A DNA stretch of 64,000 nucleotides from an uncultured Lachnospiraceae bacterium (GTDB lineage Bacteria; Bacillota_A; Clostridia; Lachnospirales; Lachnospiraceae), in assembly GCA_951801245.1 (NCBI GenBank), contig CATOMC010000012.1, forward strand, positions 1 through 64,000. The letters run 5' to 3'. Shown here one piece after another: positions 53,814 to 63,662 of the stretch (the stretch's first letter is position 1; every line of letters starts with the position of its first letter). The position numbers were made by a program, and so were the translations under genes. The notes under the pieces are model-generated. The model saw nothing but the letters and a program-made list of their open reading frames with translations. It was not told the DNA's origin and did no database searches.

Positions 53814-54597
53814 TGAATCGGCTATTTTGGAAGGAATCAGCAGATTATTAGACTGGAAAGCACTGGGGTTTAGCCAGATCAGGACGGCAAGGAGCGGTTT
53901 TGAGGTGATTTCTCATGTGGTAGACTGGAAACCGGATATTTGCCTGATGGATGTGCGTATCGGCAATGAGTATGGGTATGAACTGATCAACCGCTTAAGT
54001 GAGATGGGCGTGCGGTCCAATTATATTATGATGAGCGGTTACGATGACTTTACTTATGCCTGTGAGGCGCTGCGCTGCGGGGCGCTTGATTATTTATTAA
54101 AACCCGTTGACGGGGGCAAACTATTGCAGAGAGTCAGGCAGATTATTGTGGAAAAGCTGCATGGAACGATCCCGGAGGAAAACGAAGCAGAGACAGATCC
54201 GATCCTGAAACGTCCGTATCCGGAGTTGTCTCCGCTGATCCGTAAGATCGTGATGATCGTTGCCATGGAATATGGACAGCATGTATCTCTCAAAAGCATT
54301 GCCGATCGTTTCCGGATGAATCCAACTTATCTCGGGCAGATATTTATCAAGGAGACCGGGATGAAGTTTACAGAGTATCTGATGTCGTATCGTATGCATG
54401 TGGGGCGATGCCGGATTATGGATACGGATAGTAAGATATCGGAAGTGGCGAGTGAGATCGGATATACCAATATGAATTATTTTTATCAGCATTTCCATAA
54501 CTATTATGGGATTTCACCGCTTAAGATGCGTATGGGCGAACGGGGAGAGAGTACGGAACCGGGGGAAAATATGGAACAGGAAGAAGAGCAGGAATAG
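53788..54597 (+). CDS. YesN-type response regulator with AraC output
   Basis: A 269-residue regulator overlapping the kinase by 26 bp. The receiver has D8-D9-E10, phosphorylation site D55 (LMDVRIGNEYG) and lysine in LLKPVDG. The C-terminal AraC-type domain has SLKSIADRFRMNPTYLGQIF and VASEIGYTNMNYFYQHF. Many YesN relatives exceed 450 residues with a middle domain; this one joins receiver and output almost directly. It presumably activates the importer B operon and perhaps the glycosidase genes that follow. Confidence 0.93.
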   Translation: MYTLMIVDDESAILEGISRLLDWKALGFSQIRTARSGFEVISHVVDWKPDICLMDVRIGNEYGYELINRLSEMGVRSNYIMMSGYDDFTYACEALRCGALDYLLKPVDGGKLLQRVRQIIVEKLHGTIPEENEAETDPILKRPYPELSPLIRKIVMIVAMEYGQHVSLKSIADRFRMNPTYLGQIFIKETGMKFTEYLMSYRMHVGRCRIMDTDSKISEVASEIGYTNMNYFYQHFHNYYGISPLKMRMGERGESTEPGENMEQEEEQE

Positions 54598-54622
54598 AAA
54601 TATCTTATGAGGAGGTAGTGAT

Positions 54623-55624
54623 ATGGCGAAGATAATAGGAAAGAATTTACCGGACATGCCGTGGCAGGAGCCGGCCGGTGATGAGAAGATGCCGGTATGG
54701 CGTTATGATGAGAACCCGATCATAGAGCGGTTTGCAACGAAGAACTCCAACAGTATTTTTAACAGTGCGGTAGTTCCCTTTGAGGACGGTTATGCAGGGG
54801 TGTTCCGGTGCGACAGTAAATCGGTCAGCATGGATATCTTTACGGGATTCAGCAAGGACGGTATCCATTGGGACATCGCAGATGAGCCAATCGTGTTTCA
54901 GGGAGCACACCCGGAGATTGCGAAGCGGGATTTTCGCTATGATCCGAGAGTCTGTTTTCTGGAGGATCGGTATTATGTGACATGGTGTAACGGATATCAT
55001 GAGTATCCCACAATAGGCATCGGCTATACGTTTGATTTTAAGACCTTTTATCAGTTAGAAAATGCCTTTTTGCCGTTCAATAGAAACGGTGTTTTGTTCC
55101 CGCGTAAGATTGGCGGCAATTATTATATGCTCAGCAGACCGAGTGACAACGGGCATACCCCTTTTGGAGATATTTTCTTAAGCGAAAGTCCCGATATGAA
55201 ATACTGGGGCTGCCACCGTCATGTGATGGGCACGATCAAAGGCGATTACTCGGCCTGGCAGTGTACCAAAATCGGTGCCGGATGCGTGCCGATAGAGACA
55301 GATGAAGGGTGGCTTCTAATTTATCATGGTGTCATCAATACGTGTAACGGATTTGTCTATCGGGCGGGATGTGCGCTGCTTGATTTGGAGGAGCCATGGA
55401 AGGTGCTTAAGAGAACCAGAAACTATATTTTGGCGCCTCATACGTTATATGAGTGTGTGGGAGACGTGCCCAATGTGATATTCCCCTGCGCGGCCTTGAC
55501 AGATGCGGCCACAGGCAGGATCGCCATCTATTATGGATGTGCGGATACCGTGACCGGGCTGGCATTTACGACAGTGGACCGTTTGATGGATGCGATGGAA
55601 TCAAATACCCCGCAGCAAGCTTGA
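54623..55624 (+). CDS. GH130 phosphorylase, Man-GlcNAc phosphorylase-like
   Basis: A 333-residue five-bladed propeller enzyme. Visible motifs are [20 protein letters not shown], the catalytic D107 in [67 protein letters not shown] and [19 protein letters not shown] and the WCNGYH context resemble the GH130 group that phosphorolyses beta-1,4-mannosyl-N-acetylglucosamine from N-glycan cores. It differs clearly from the GH130 at 11.1 kb. GAGGAGG precedes the ATG. Adjacent GH20 and GH38 genes support the N-glycan assignment. Confidence 0.85.
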   Translation: MAKIIGKNLPDMPWQEPAGDEKMPVWRYDENPIIERFATKNSNSIFNSAVVPFEDGYAGVFRCDSKSVSMDIFTGFSKDGIHWDIADEPIVFQGAHPEIAKRDFRYDPRVCFLEDRYYVTWCNGYHEYPTIGIGYTFDFKTFYQLENAFLPFNRNGVLFPRKIGGNYYMLSRPSDNGHTPFGDIFLSESPDMKYWGCHRHVMGTIKGDYSAWQCTKIGAGCVPIETDEGWLLIYHGVINTCNGFVYRAGCALLDLEEPWKVLKRTRNYILAPHTLYECVGDVPNVIFPCAALTDAATGRIAIYYGCADTVTGLAFTTVDRLMDAMESNTPQQA

Positions 55625-55659
55625 TGCGCAGCCGGGATGCGGGCAGAAAGGAGACCTGT

Positions 55660-57516
55660 ATGATAGCATTGCCAAAACCCAAGAAAGTGGAAGAAGGACA
55701 GGGGTTCTATGAGGTTAGTTTTAAGAGCCGGATTGTCATAGACGAGACGCTTTGCGATAACGCCATGACGTATGCGGGTTTGTTGCAGGCATGTTTGAAG
55801 AAAAGCAGCGGCATTACGTGTGCGGTGGCCAGAGGGCAGGGCAGGACAGGGGATATACTGCTTTCGCTTAGTCCTGCGCTTAAAGAGCAGGAGTATCATC
55901 TGACGGTGGACAAAGACGGGATCCGGATTGCAGGCGGTGACGGTGCGGCGGTGCTGTACGGCGTACAGACACTTCACCAGATTCTGGAACAGTACGGCTG
56001 TATGGTACCCTGTGTCAGGATTGAGGATGCACCGGACATGCCGAATCGTGGATACTTTTTTGACCAGACGAGGGGGCGTGTGCTGACGCTGGAGGCATTG
56101 AAAAGGCTTGTTGACCAAATTAGTCGATATAAGATCAACCAGTTACAGCTTTATGTGGAGCACACTTATCTGTTTCGTGATCTGACCGAGATGTGGCGGG
56201 ACGAGACGCCGTTGACGGCACAGGATATTCTGGAACTGGATGCGTACTGCCGCAAACTGCATGTGGAACTGGTTCCTTCGATGGCAAGTTTCGGGCATTT
56301 GTATATGCTTCTTTCTACAAGGAGTTATGGTGATCTGTGTGAGCGCAGCCATCCATGGACAGACCCCTTTTCTTTCAAAGGCCGGATGGACCATCACACA
56401 TTGAACCCGACAGATGAGAGGGCACTTGCACTGATCAAGGAGATGATAGCTGAGTACGGAGCTCTGTTTACCTCTGATAAGTTTAATATCTGCGCGGATG
56501 AGACATTTGATCTGGGAAGTGAGAAATCCAGAGAGACGGCGCAGCGTGAAGGCGTCTCTAAGATGTATATCGGTTTTGTTCAGGAACTGTGCCGTTTCCT
56601 GACAGAACAGGGCAAGCAGCCTATGTTTTTCGGAGACATTATCTGCGGCAATCCGGAGTTCATACATCTGCTTCCACAGGATACCCTGTGTCTTACATGG
56701 GGATATGCGCCGCAACAGAGAGAGGATGAATGCCGGGCCATGGCACAGGCAGGAGCGAACCAGTATCTGTGTCCGGGGGTATGCGGCTGGAATCAATGGA
56801 TCAATCTGATAGAAAACTCTTATCAGAATATCAGGCGAATGTGTGAATATGGGATGAAATATCAGGTACAGGGCATCCTGAATACAGACTGGGGAGATTT
56901 CGGCCATATCAACGATCCGGCCTTCTCAGTGCCGGGAATGATATATGGAGCCTCTTTCTCATGGAATCATGAAGCGGCAGAGTTTGAAGAAATGAACCGG
57001 CAGATATCGCTGCTGGAATACGGGGATGATTCACAGGTTCTGGTGGGACTGATGGATCAGTTGGCAAAGCAGTCTTTGTTTGACTGGCACGCAGCCGTAA
57101 CTTATTATGAAAAACAAGTGCTGCATTACGAATTCAAAGTCGATACGCCCATCTTTGAATCGGTAGAGCAGGAAGAAAATGTGGACAGGGCCGAAGAGAA
57201 GATTTCTCTTCTGATGCAGCAGATCAAAGAAACGGCAGTGCATCTGCGGGAAGATTCCAGACCGGTCATAGAGGTCCTTGAACTGGCCGGAGAAGCGATC
57301 GGTACCTGGAACAGGGCAGGAGCCTTTCTGTATGCAAAAGAGTGCGGCCGCTCCTGGAACGAAGAGGAGGCATTTCGTCTGGCAGGCAGACTGGAGAATT
57401 GGTTCATGGCCTACAAGAAGCAATGGAGAAAATCCAGCAGGGAAGGAGATCTGCATCGAATCGCCAGGATCGTGTTCTGGTATGCAGACTGCCTGCGGGG
57501 AAACAGTATCATATGA
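55660..57516 (+). CDS. GH20 family beta-N-acetylhexosaminidase-like enzyme
   Basis: A 618-residue protein without a signal peptide. An N-terminal GH20b-like domain (1-120) is followed by the barrel beginning DMPNRGYFFDQTRGRVLTLE. The substrate-assisted pair is D280-E281 in NICADETFDLG, the place where GH20 enzymes carry GGDE. VPSMASFGHL and LCLTWGYAPQ are other conserved points. It would release terminal beta-GlcNAc or GalNAc in the cytosol. AAAGGAG precedes the ATG at 55660; the frame is open upstream but lies inside the GH130 gene. Confidence 0.85.
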   Translation: MIALPKPKKVEEGQGFYEVSFKSRIVIDETLCDNAMTYAGLLQACLKKSSGITCAVARGQGRTGDILLSLSPALKEQEYHLTVDKDGIRIAGGDGAAVLYGVQTLHQILEQYGCMVPCVRIEDAPDMPNRGYFFDQTRGRVLTLEALKRLVDQISRYKINQLQLYVEHTYLFRDLTEMWRDETPLTAQDILELDAYCRKLHVELVPSMASFGHLYMLLSTRSYGDLCERSHPWTDPFSFKGRMDHHTLNPTDERALALIKEMIAEYGALFTSDKFNICADETFDLGSEKSRETAQREGVSKMYIGFVQELCRFLTEQGKQPMFFGDIICGNPEFIHLLPQDTLCLTWGYAPQQREDECRAMAQAGANQYLCPGVCGWNQWINLIENSYQNIRRMCEYGMKYQVQGILNTDWGDFGHINDPAFSVPGMIYGASFSWNHEAAEFEEMNRQISLLEYGDDSQVLVGLMDQLAKQSLFDWHAAVTYYEKQVLHYEFKVDTPIFESVEQEENVDRAEEKISLLMQQIKETAVHLREDSRPVIEVLELAGEAIGTWNRAGAFLYAKECGRSWNEEEAFRLAGRLENWFMAYKKQWRKSSREGDLHRIARIVFWYADCLRGNSII

Positions 57517-57543
57517 CATCAAAACAGCAGGGAGAAAAGGAAG

Positions 57544-60500
57544 ATGCATTTTTTAGACAAGAGAGTCAATGTGATTTGTGAGGAATTGAAAAAGATTAAG
57601 ATTAAGCAGAGATTTCTTGTGGAGGACTGGGAATATAGAGAGGGAAACTTTATACATCCGGCGGATGCCCAGGCCGATGGGGAAAGCTTTCAGAAGTTTG
57701 ACTGCAGGAATATGCACTGGTATGGCAAAGATCGTCATTACTGGTTTAAGACCTTATGGAAGGTGCCAAAGGAACTGGACGGAAAGCCCATGTGGCTTCA
57801 TGTGACCACCCAGATTGACGAGTGGGATGACGCGAAGAATCCGCAGTTTCTACTGTTTATAAATGGTGAGGCGGTGCAGGGCATTGACATGAATCACAGA
57901 GAAGTGTTTCTGCGCACAGAAGCGTCTGCCGGGGAGGAATTGCTCATCGAACTGCAGGCCTATACGGGAACGCTGCATACGGAATTCAATCTGATCGTGG
58001 AAATGCAGGAGATCGATGCGGCGATTGAGAAGCTTTATTATGATCTCTGGGTGCCTCTGGCAGCTTTTCCAAGAATGGACAAAGAGGACAGAAACCGCAA
58101 GGAGATTGAGGAAATCTTAAATACTGCCGTGAATTTCCTGGATCTTAGGACACCCTATTCGGCAGAATTTTACGATACCTTACAACAGGCTTCGGATTAT
58201 CTTGACAAGGCGCTGTATTCGGATATGGCAGGATACCGGGATGTCATAGCTACATGTATCGGACATACTCATATCGATGTGGCATGGTGGTGGACGGTGG
58301 AACAGACTAGAGAGAAAGTCGGCCGCAGCTTTGCCACGGTACTAAAGCTGATGGAGGAATATCCGGGATACAAGTTTATGTCCAGCCAGCCGCAGCTTTA
58401 TGCTTTCCTGAAAGAGCGCTATCCTGAATTGTATGCAAAAGTGAAGGAGCGCGTCATGGAAAAGCGCTGGGAGCCGGAAGGCGGCATGTGGGTGGAAGCA
58501 GACTGCAATCTGACATCCGGAGAGTCGCTGGTCCGTCAGTTTATGTATGGCAAGCGCTTTTTTAAGGAAGAGTTCGGCGTGGATAACCGGATCTTGTGGC
58601 TGCCGGATGTGTTCGGGTATTCGGGGGCACTTCCGCAGATCATGCGCAAGTGCGGCATTGATTATTTCATGACTACTAAGCTTGCATGGAACCAGTTTAA
58701 TAAAGTTCCCTATGATACGATGCTCTGGCGCGGCATAGACGGATCGGAAGTGCTGACACACCTGATCACAACGCTGGGGGTTGGACAGCCTGCTTCTGAT
58801 TTCTTTACAACGTATAATGGATTACTTCATCCGGACGCTATCATGGGTGGCTGGCAGCGATATCAGAACAAGGACATCAACAACGATATTTTGATTTCCT
58901 ATGGTTATGGTGACGGCGGCGGCGGGCCGACCCGGGAAATGCTGGAAACTTCTATTCGTATGGAGAAGGGGATCAAAGGAATCCCGGCGGTGCGCCAGGC
59001 GTTTTCACGCACATTCTTTGAGGAACTGCAGGAGAGGGTCGGGAATCATAAGAGACTTCCGGTATGGGAAGGGGAGTTTTACTTTGAATACCACAGAGGG
59101 ACACTGACCTCTATGGCACGTAATAAACGAAGCAACCGCAAAGCGGAATTCGGACTCATGGATCTGGAATTTCTGTCTGTGCTGACCATGCAGAGTCTGT
59201 CTTATCCGCAGGACGAACTGGATACCATGTGGAAGACGGTGCTGCTAAACCAGTTCCATGATATTCTGCCTGGCTCGGCGATTCATGAAGTCTATGAAGT
59301 GACGAAAAAGGAATATGAGCAGTTAACATCACAGATGGGGCAGATGGCGCAGGAACGTCGTAAGGCGGCGGCCGGTGAGGGAGATGCCGTGACTGTCTTT
59401 AATATGGTGGGCAAAGTTAGGGATGATGTGGTATGTCTTGGTGACTTTGAGGCAGAGGCGGTTATAGACAGCGAGGGCATATGCTGTCCGGTGCAAAAGA
59501 CCAAAGACGGAAGCATTGCGTATGTAAGGAATCTGCCCTCGAAAGGGTATAAGTCATATACGGCGGCTAAGATATCCGCAGCACCGGAACCGTTTATCCT
59601 GTCAGGAAAATATGAACTGGAAACGCCGTTTTACCGGGTGAGACTGGATGAACAGGGTATGTTTACCAGTATTTACGACAAGGAAAATGACAGGGAAGTG
59701 ATACAGCCCGGCAAACGCGCAAATCTTATGCGTATGTATGAGGATAAGCCCATCTATTATGATAACTGGGATATCGATATTTACTATACGGAAAAATACT
59801 GGGACGTAGATGATCTGACGCAGTTGGAGTGGACGGAAATGGGTCCTGTCCGTGCGGTGCTGGAACTGACAAGGAAGGAGTCCAATTCTACCATCAGACA
59901 GAAGATCATGTTCTATGCGGACAGCCGCAGAATAGAGTTTGAAACCCATATTGACTGGAAAGAACATCAGACCTTGCTGAAAGTACATTTTCCGGTGGCG
60001 GTGCATACAGATGAAGCGGCGTTTGATGTGCAGTTCGGCAATCTGACAAGAAAGACACACCGCAATACCAGTTGGGATGTGGCGCGGTTTGAAAGCTGTG
60101 GTCAGAAATGGATCGACCTTTCGGAAGGACATTATGGAGTATCCCTGCTCAACGACTGCAAGTATGGACATTCCGTACAGGATGCCGATATGGCGCTGAC
60201 TTTGATCAAATCGGGTATTGAACCTAACCCGGTGGCTGACCAGGAAGAACATGTATTTACCTATGCGCTGTATCCGCATGCTCAGGGATGGCGTGCGGCC
60301 GGTACGATAGATGAGGCTTATAAGCTGAATCAGCCGCTTGTGGCGCAGGCGCGTACTGCGGCAGGACTGGAATATTCTTTTGCATCTGTAGATCATGACA
60401 ATGTGATCCTGGAGACGATTAAGAGAGCGGAAGACGGCGAAGGGACGATTCTTAGAATGTATGAATCCGACAATGCCTATACAAAGGCGAAGCTGACGGT

Positions 60501-60630
60501 TCATGCGGACTTTACGAAAGCATATATTTGTAATCTGCTCGAAGAAAGGGAATATGAGACTGCTGTTGAAGGGAATGTGATCGATGTTGTGTTAAAGCCT
60601 TATGAAGTCGTAACGGTCAGAATTCAATAG
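57544..60630 (+). CDS. GH38 family alpha-mannosidase
   Basis: A 1,028-residue cytosolic alpha-mannosidase. An N-terminal beta domain (1-230) is followed by the catalytic domain with zinc ligands in HTHIDVAWWW (H241, H243, D245) and the probable nucleophile D320 in WVEADCN. WLPDVFGYSGALPQIM, YGDGGGGPTREML and NQFHDILPGSAI follow, and beta domains fill the C-terminal half. Length and order are as in bacterial GH38. It would trim alpha-linked mannose from imported glycans. It starts 27 bp after GH20 with GGGAG upstream. Confidence 0.95.
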   Translation: MHFLDKRVNVICEELKKIKIKQRFLVEDWEYREGNFIHPADAQADGESFQKFDCRNMHWYGKDRHYWFKTLWKVPKELDGKPMWLHVTTQIDEWDDAKNPQFLLFINGEAVQGIDMNHREVFLRTEASAGEELLIELQAYTGTLHTEFNLIVEMQEIDAAIEKLYYDLWVPLAAFPRMDKEDRNRKEIEEILNTAVNFLDLRTPYSAEFYDTLQQASDYLDKALYSDMAGYRDVIATCIGHTHIDVAWWWTVEQTREKVGRSFATVLKLMEEYPGYKFMSSQPQLYAFLKERYPELYAKVKERVMEKRWEPEGGMWVEADCNLTSGESLVRQFMYGKRFFKEEFGVDNRILWLPDVFGYSGALPQIMRKCGIDYFMTTKLAWNQFNKVPYDTMLWRGIDGSEVLTHLITTLGVGQPASDFFTTYNGLLHPDAIMGGWQRYQNKDINNDILISYGYGDGGGGPTREMLETSIRMEKGIKGIPAVRQAFSRTFFEELQERVGNHKRLPVWEGEFYFEYHRGTLTSMARNKRSNRKAEFGLMDLEFLSVLTMQSLSYPQDELDTMWKTVLLNQFHDILPGSAIHEVYEVTKKEYEQLTSQMGQMAQERRKAAAGEGDAVTVFNMVGKVRDDVVCLGDFEAEAVIDSEGICCPVQKTKDGSIAYVRNLPSKGYKSYTAAKISAAPEPFILSGKYELETPFYRVRLDEQGMFTSIYDKENDREVIQPGKRANLMRMYEDKPIYYDNWDIDIYYTEKYWDVDDLTQLEWTEMGPVRAVLELTRKESNSTIRQKIMFYADSRRIEFETHIDWKEHQTLLKVHFPVAVHTDEAAFDVQFGNLTRKTHRNTSWDVARFESCGQKWIDLSEGHYGVSLLNDCKYGHSVQDADMALTLIKSGIEPNPVADQEEHVFTYALYPHAQGWRAAGTIDEAYKLNQPLVAQARTAAGLEYSFASVDHDNVILETIKRAEDGEGTILRMYESDNAYTKAKLTVHADFTKAYICNLLEEREYETAVEGNVIDVVLKPYEVVTVRIQ

Positions 60631-60656
60631 CAAAGTGCCAGAAAGGATACGATAAG

Positions 60657-62780
60657 ATGGTAAATCGTGACAAAGCCAGAGTACTGGCGAGAGAACGGGC
60701 GGAAAAACTGGTGAGCCAGATGACAGTGGAGGAGAGGGCTTCCCAACTGCGCTATGATGCGCCCGCAATCGAGAGACTGGGTGTTCCGGCGTATAACTGG
60801 TGGGGAGAGGCGCTTCATGGCGTGGCAAGGGCAGGGGTAGCCACCAGCTTCCCACAGGCGATCGGTATGGCGGCTTCTTTTAACACAGAACTGGTGCGCA
60901 GAGCCGGTGATGTGACATCTACGGAAGGGAGAGCGAAATATAATGCTTTTGCCGCACGAAACGACAGGGATATCTATAAGGGGCTGACATTCTGGTCCCC
61001 CAATGTGAATATCTTCAGAGACCCCAGATGGGGCAGGGGCCAGGAGACTTTTGGGGAAGATCCTTATCTGACTTCCCGGATGGGCGTGGCATATGTGGAG
61101 GGACTGCAGGGAGATGACGAAGAGATATTGAAATCGGCTGCCTGTGCGAAACATTTCGCAGTCCACTCCGGCCCTGAGGCCGTGCGGCATGAATTCAATG
61201 CGGTGGCCTCGAAAAAGGATATGGAAGAGACGTACCTGCCGGCCTTTAAAGCCTGTGTGCAGGAGGCCGGCGTAGAAGCGGTGATGGGAGCTTACAACAG
61301 GACCAATGGGGAACCATGCTGTGGAAGCCCCACACTGATGAAAGATATTCTGAGAGACGGCTGGGGATTTAGGGGACATTACGTGTCAGACTGCTGGGCC
61401 ATCAAAGATTTCCATGAGAATCATATGGTGACTCACAGCATGGAAGAATCGGCAGCGCTGGCCCTAAAGTCCGGCTGTGATATCAACTGCGGTGTGACAT
61501 ACCAGCATCTGCTGAAAGCACTGCAGGACGGACTTGTGACCCAGGAAGAGATCACGGAAGCGGCGGTGAGGGCATTTACCACAAGATATCTGCTGGGGCT
61601 TTTTGATGAGAGTGCATATGACCGGATCCCATACGATAAGGTAGAGTGTGAAGAGCACCTGGCGATAGCGGAGCAGATGACCAAAGAGTCAGTCGTTCTC
61701 CTTAAGAACGACGGCGTCCTGCCATTACGCCTGCAGGATGGTATGACCATTGGCGTGATCGGGCCGAATGCCAACAGCAGAGAGGCATTGGTCGGAAATT
61801 ACCATGGAACTTCTTCCAGATATATCACAGTATTGGAAGGGATACAGGATAAAGTCGGACATAACGGGAGAGTTCTATACGCAGAGGGATCGCATCTGTT
61901 CAAAGATCATATGGAACATCTTTCTTCGAAGAACGACCGGATAACAGAGGCAGTGGTGGTGGCGGAAAACAGTGATGTGGTGATCCTCTGTGTGGGTCTG
62001 GATGAGACTTTGGAAGGCGAGGAAGGCGATACCGGCAACAGTTATGCTTCGGGCGACAAGCGGGATCTTCATCTGCCCCAGTGCCAGAGGGATCTGATGG
62101 ATGCAGTACTCGGGACCGGCAAGCCGGTGATCGTATGTCTGATGGCGGGCAGCGCCATAGATCTGTCGGTGGCAGATGAGAAAGCAGCGGCCGTACTGCA
62201 GTTGTGGTATCCGGGAGCCAGGGGCGGCAGGGCAGTGGCGGACATCCTGTTCGGGGACTGCTCCCCTTCCGGGAAGCTGCCGGTGACATTCTACCGGGAT
62301 CTTGCGGGGATGCCTGCTTTTGAGGACTACCGGATGGAGGGACGGACCTACCGCTATATGACGGGAGAGGCCCTTTATCCCTTTGGATATGGGCTGACTT
62401 ACGGAAATGTGTCGGTGAAAGGAGCCAGGATCACCGGCAGGGATGCGGCGACCCGGGAGGTAACGCTGCAGGCGGATGTGATCAACCGGGGCAGCGTGGA
62501 GACGAAGGATGTGGTGCAGGTCTATGTGAAAGATCCGGGATCGGGATATGCAGTGCCCAACCACAACCTCTGTGCCTTTTTGAAAGTGTCCCTGCAGCCC
62601 GCAGAGGAAAAGTGCATCGGGTTTACAATATCCGGTGATGCGTTTGGCACAGTAAATGAAAACGGGGAGCGAGTCAGGGACGGCAGCAGATATATCCTTT
62701 ATGTGGGATGCGGGCAGCCGGATAAGAGGACCGAGGCGCTGACGGGCAATCCTTGTGTGAGAGTGGATGTGGAGTTTTAA
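60657..62780 (+). CDS. GH3 family beta-glycosidase, copy 2
   Basis: A 707-residue paralogue of the enzyme at 45832, of identical length and with the same nucleophile context (HYVSDCWAI, D245). The two proteins differ only near the N-terminus (residues 6-17, 74-101), at one residue near 584, and in the C-terminal domain (about 627-665 and 702). The differences in the fibronectin-like domain could alter stability or partner contacts but leave the active site the same. It is the last gene of the glycosidase run, 26 bp after GH38. Confidence 0.93.
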   Translation: MVNRDKARVLARERAEKLVSQMTVEERASQLRYDAPAIERLGVPAYNWWGEALHGVARAGVATSFPQAIGMAASFNTELVRRAGDVTSTEGRAKYNAFAARNDRDIYKGLTFWSPNVNIFRDPRWGRGQETFGEDPYLTSRMGVAYVEGLQGDDEEILKSAACAKHFAVHSGPEAVRHEFNAVASKKDMEETYLPAFKACVQEAGVEAVMGAYNRTNGEPCCGSPTLMKDILRDGWGFRGHYVSDCWAIKDFHENHMVTHSMEESAALALKSGCDINCGVTYQHLLKALQDGLVTQEEITEAAVRAFTTRYLLGLFDESAYDRIPYDKVECEEHLAIAEQMTKESVVLLKNDGVLPLRLQDGMTIGVIGPNANSREALVGNYHGTSSRYITVLEGIQDKVGHNGRVLYAEGSHLFKDHMEHLSSKNDRITEAVVVAENSDVVILCVGLDETLEGEEGDTGNSYASGDKRDLHLPQCQRDLMDAVLGTGKPVIVCLMAGSAIDLSVADEKAAAVLQLWYPGARGGRAVADILFGDCSPSGKLPVTFYRDLAGMPAFEDYRMEGRTYRYMTGEALYPFGYGLTYGNVSVKGARITGRDAATREVTLQADVINRGSVETKDVVQVYVKDPGSGYAVPNHNLCAFLKVSLQPAEEKCIGFTISGDAFGTVNENGERVRDGSRYILYVGCGQPDKRTEALTGNPCVRVDVEF
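60990..62350 (+). repeat. Identical 1,361-bp block shared by the two GH3 genes (right copy)
   Basis: Right partner of 46165-47525. It is a direct repeat 14,825 bp from the left copy, with no mismatch seen by eye. The next differences are at 60989 and 62351. Confidence 0.88.
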
Positions 62781-62798
62781 GAATATGAAGGAATGACA

Positions 62799-62829
62799 AG
62801 GGACACGGGCCGGGTGGGTCTGTGTCCCT
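62799..62829 (+). terminator. Hairpin after GH3 copy 2, lacking a T-tract
   Basis: A 13-bp stem with two G-T pairs (62799-62811 with 62817-62829). Position and flanking words (GACAAGGGAC) match the terminator after copy 1, but the run of T has been lost. It probably stops transcription less well. Confidence 0.55.
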
Positions 62830-62925
62830 AGTGAGTAGGGGTTTGTGTGTGATGACGCCTTTGCGGATATAGAATTCTCTGTCGGCGGGCATTTGCTCTT
62901 TTCAAGGCATGGCCACAAATTATGG

Positions 62926-62954
62926 TTGCGGCAGGCAGGCGGGTGGGGTATACT
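62926..62954 (+). promoter_or_regulatory. Candidate promoter of the ThrH-like gene
   Basis: -35 TTGCGG (62926-62931), a 17-bp spacer and -10 TATACT (62949-62954), about 50 bp before the start codon. Confidence 0.5.
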
Positions 62955-63002
62955 GTAGTGCAGGAAGATGTAGCGTAAAACACTTCGGAATGGAGGTAAA
63001 GT

Positions 63003-63611
63003 ATGAATATTGTTTGTCTGGATTTGGAAGGGGTACTGGTGCCGGAGATCTGGATTGCGTTTGCAAAAGAAAGCGGAATTCCAGAACTGACAAGAACCAC
63101 CAGGGACGAACCTGATTATGATAAACTCATGAACTGGAGACTCGGCATTTTACAAGAACACGGGCTTGGACTCAGAGAGATTCAGGAAACGATCGCCAAA
63201 ATAGATCCGATTCCCGGTGCGAAAGAGTTCCTGGACGAACTCAGGAGCATAACCCAGGTCATCATTATCAGCGATACCTTTACGCAGTTTGCAGGGCCGT
63301 TAATGGAGAAACTAGGGTGGCCGACTATCTTTTGTAATTCCTTGGAAGTAGCGGCGGATGGTAAGATTATAGGTTTTAAGATGCGGATTGAGAATTCGAA
63401 GTTCACCACGGTCAGGGCACTGCAGTCCATCGGTTATGATACGATTGCATGTGGTGACAGCCACAATGATCTGGCAATGATCATGGCCGGTAAGGCAGGG
63501 TTTTTATTCAAGAGTACGGAGCAGATTAAGAAAGATCATCCCAAAATCCCGGCTTATGAGACCTATGAAGAATTAATGACAGCCATTAAAAAGGCATTGG
63601 AAATTTCGTAA
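63003..63611 (+). CDS. thrH: ThrH-like HAD phosphatase (phosphoserine/homoserine)
   Basis: A 202-residue HAD-superfamily enzyme. The nucleophile is D7 in CLDLEGVLVPE, the unusual DxEG form typical of ThrH, a bifunctional phosphoserine phosphatase and phosphoserine:homoserine phosphotransferase. Motif II is IIISDTF, the lysine is in ENSKFTTVRAL, and motif III is ACGDSHNDLAM. All motifs are present and the length fits. GGAGG precedes the ATG. Whether it works mainly in serine or threonine synthesis cannot be told here. Confidence 0.88.
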   Translation: MNIVCLDLEGVLVPEIWIAFAKESGIPELTRTTRDEPDYDKLMNWRLGILQEHGLGLREIQETIAKIDPIPGAKEFLDELRSITQVIIISDTFTQFAGPLMEKLGWPTIFCNSLEVAADGKIIGFKMRIENSKFTTVRALQSIGYDTIACGDSHNDLAMIMAGKAGFLFKSTEQIKKDHPKIPAYETYEELMTAIKKALEIS

Positions 63612-63662
63612 AGTGAATTTATGGAAGGTAAAGTACGGATATCGTACAGAAGGAGGCAGAAT

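Noticed and set aside
61433..61774. Minus-strand open frames duplicated in both GH3 genes (also 46608-46949)
   Set aside because: They recur only because the GH3 DNA is duplicated; they lack start signals and family features and lie fully inside coding sequence.
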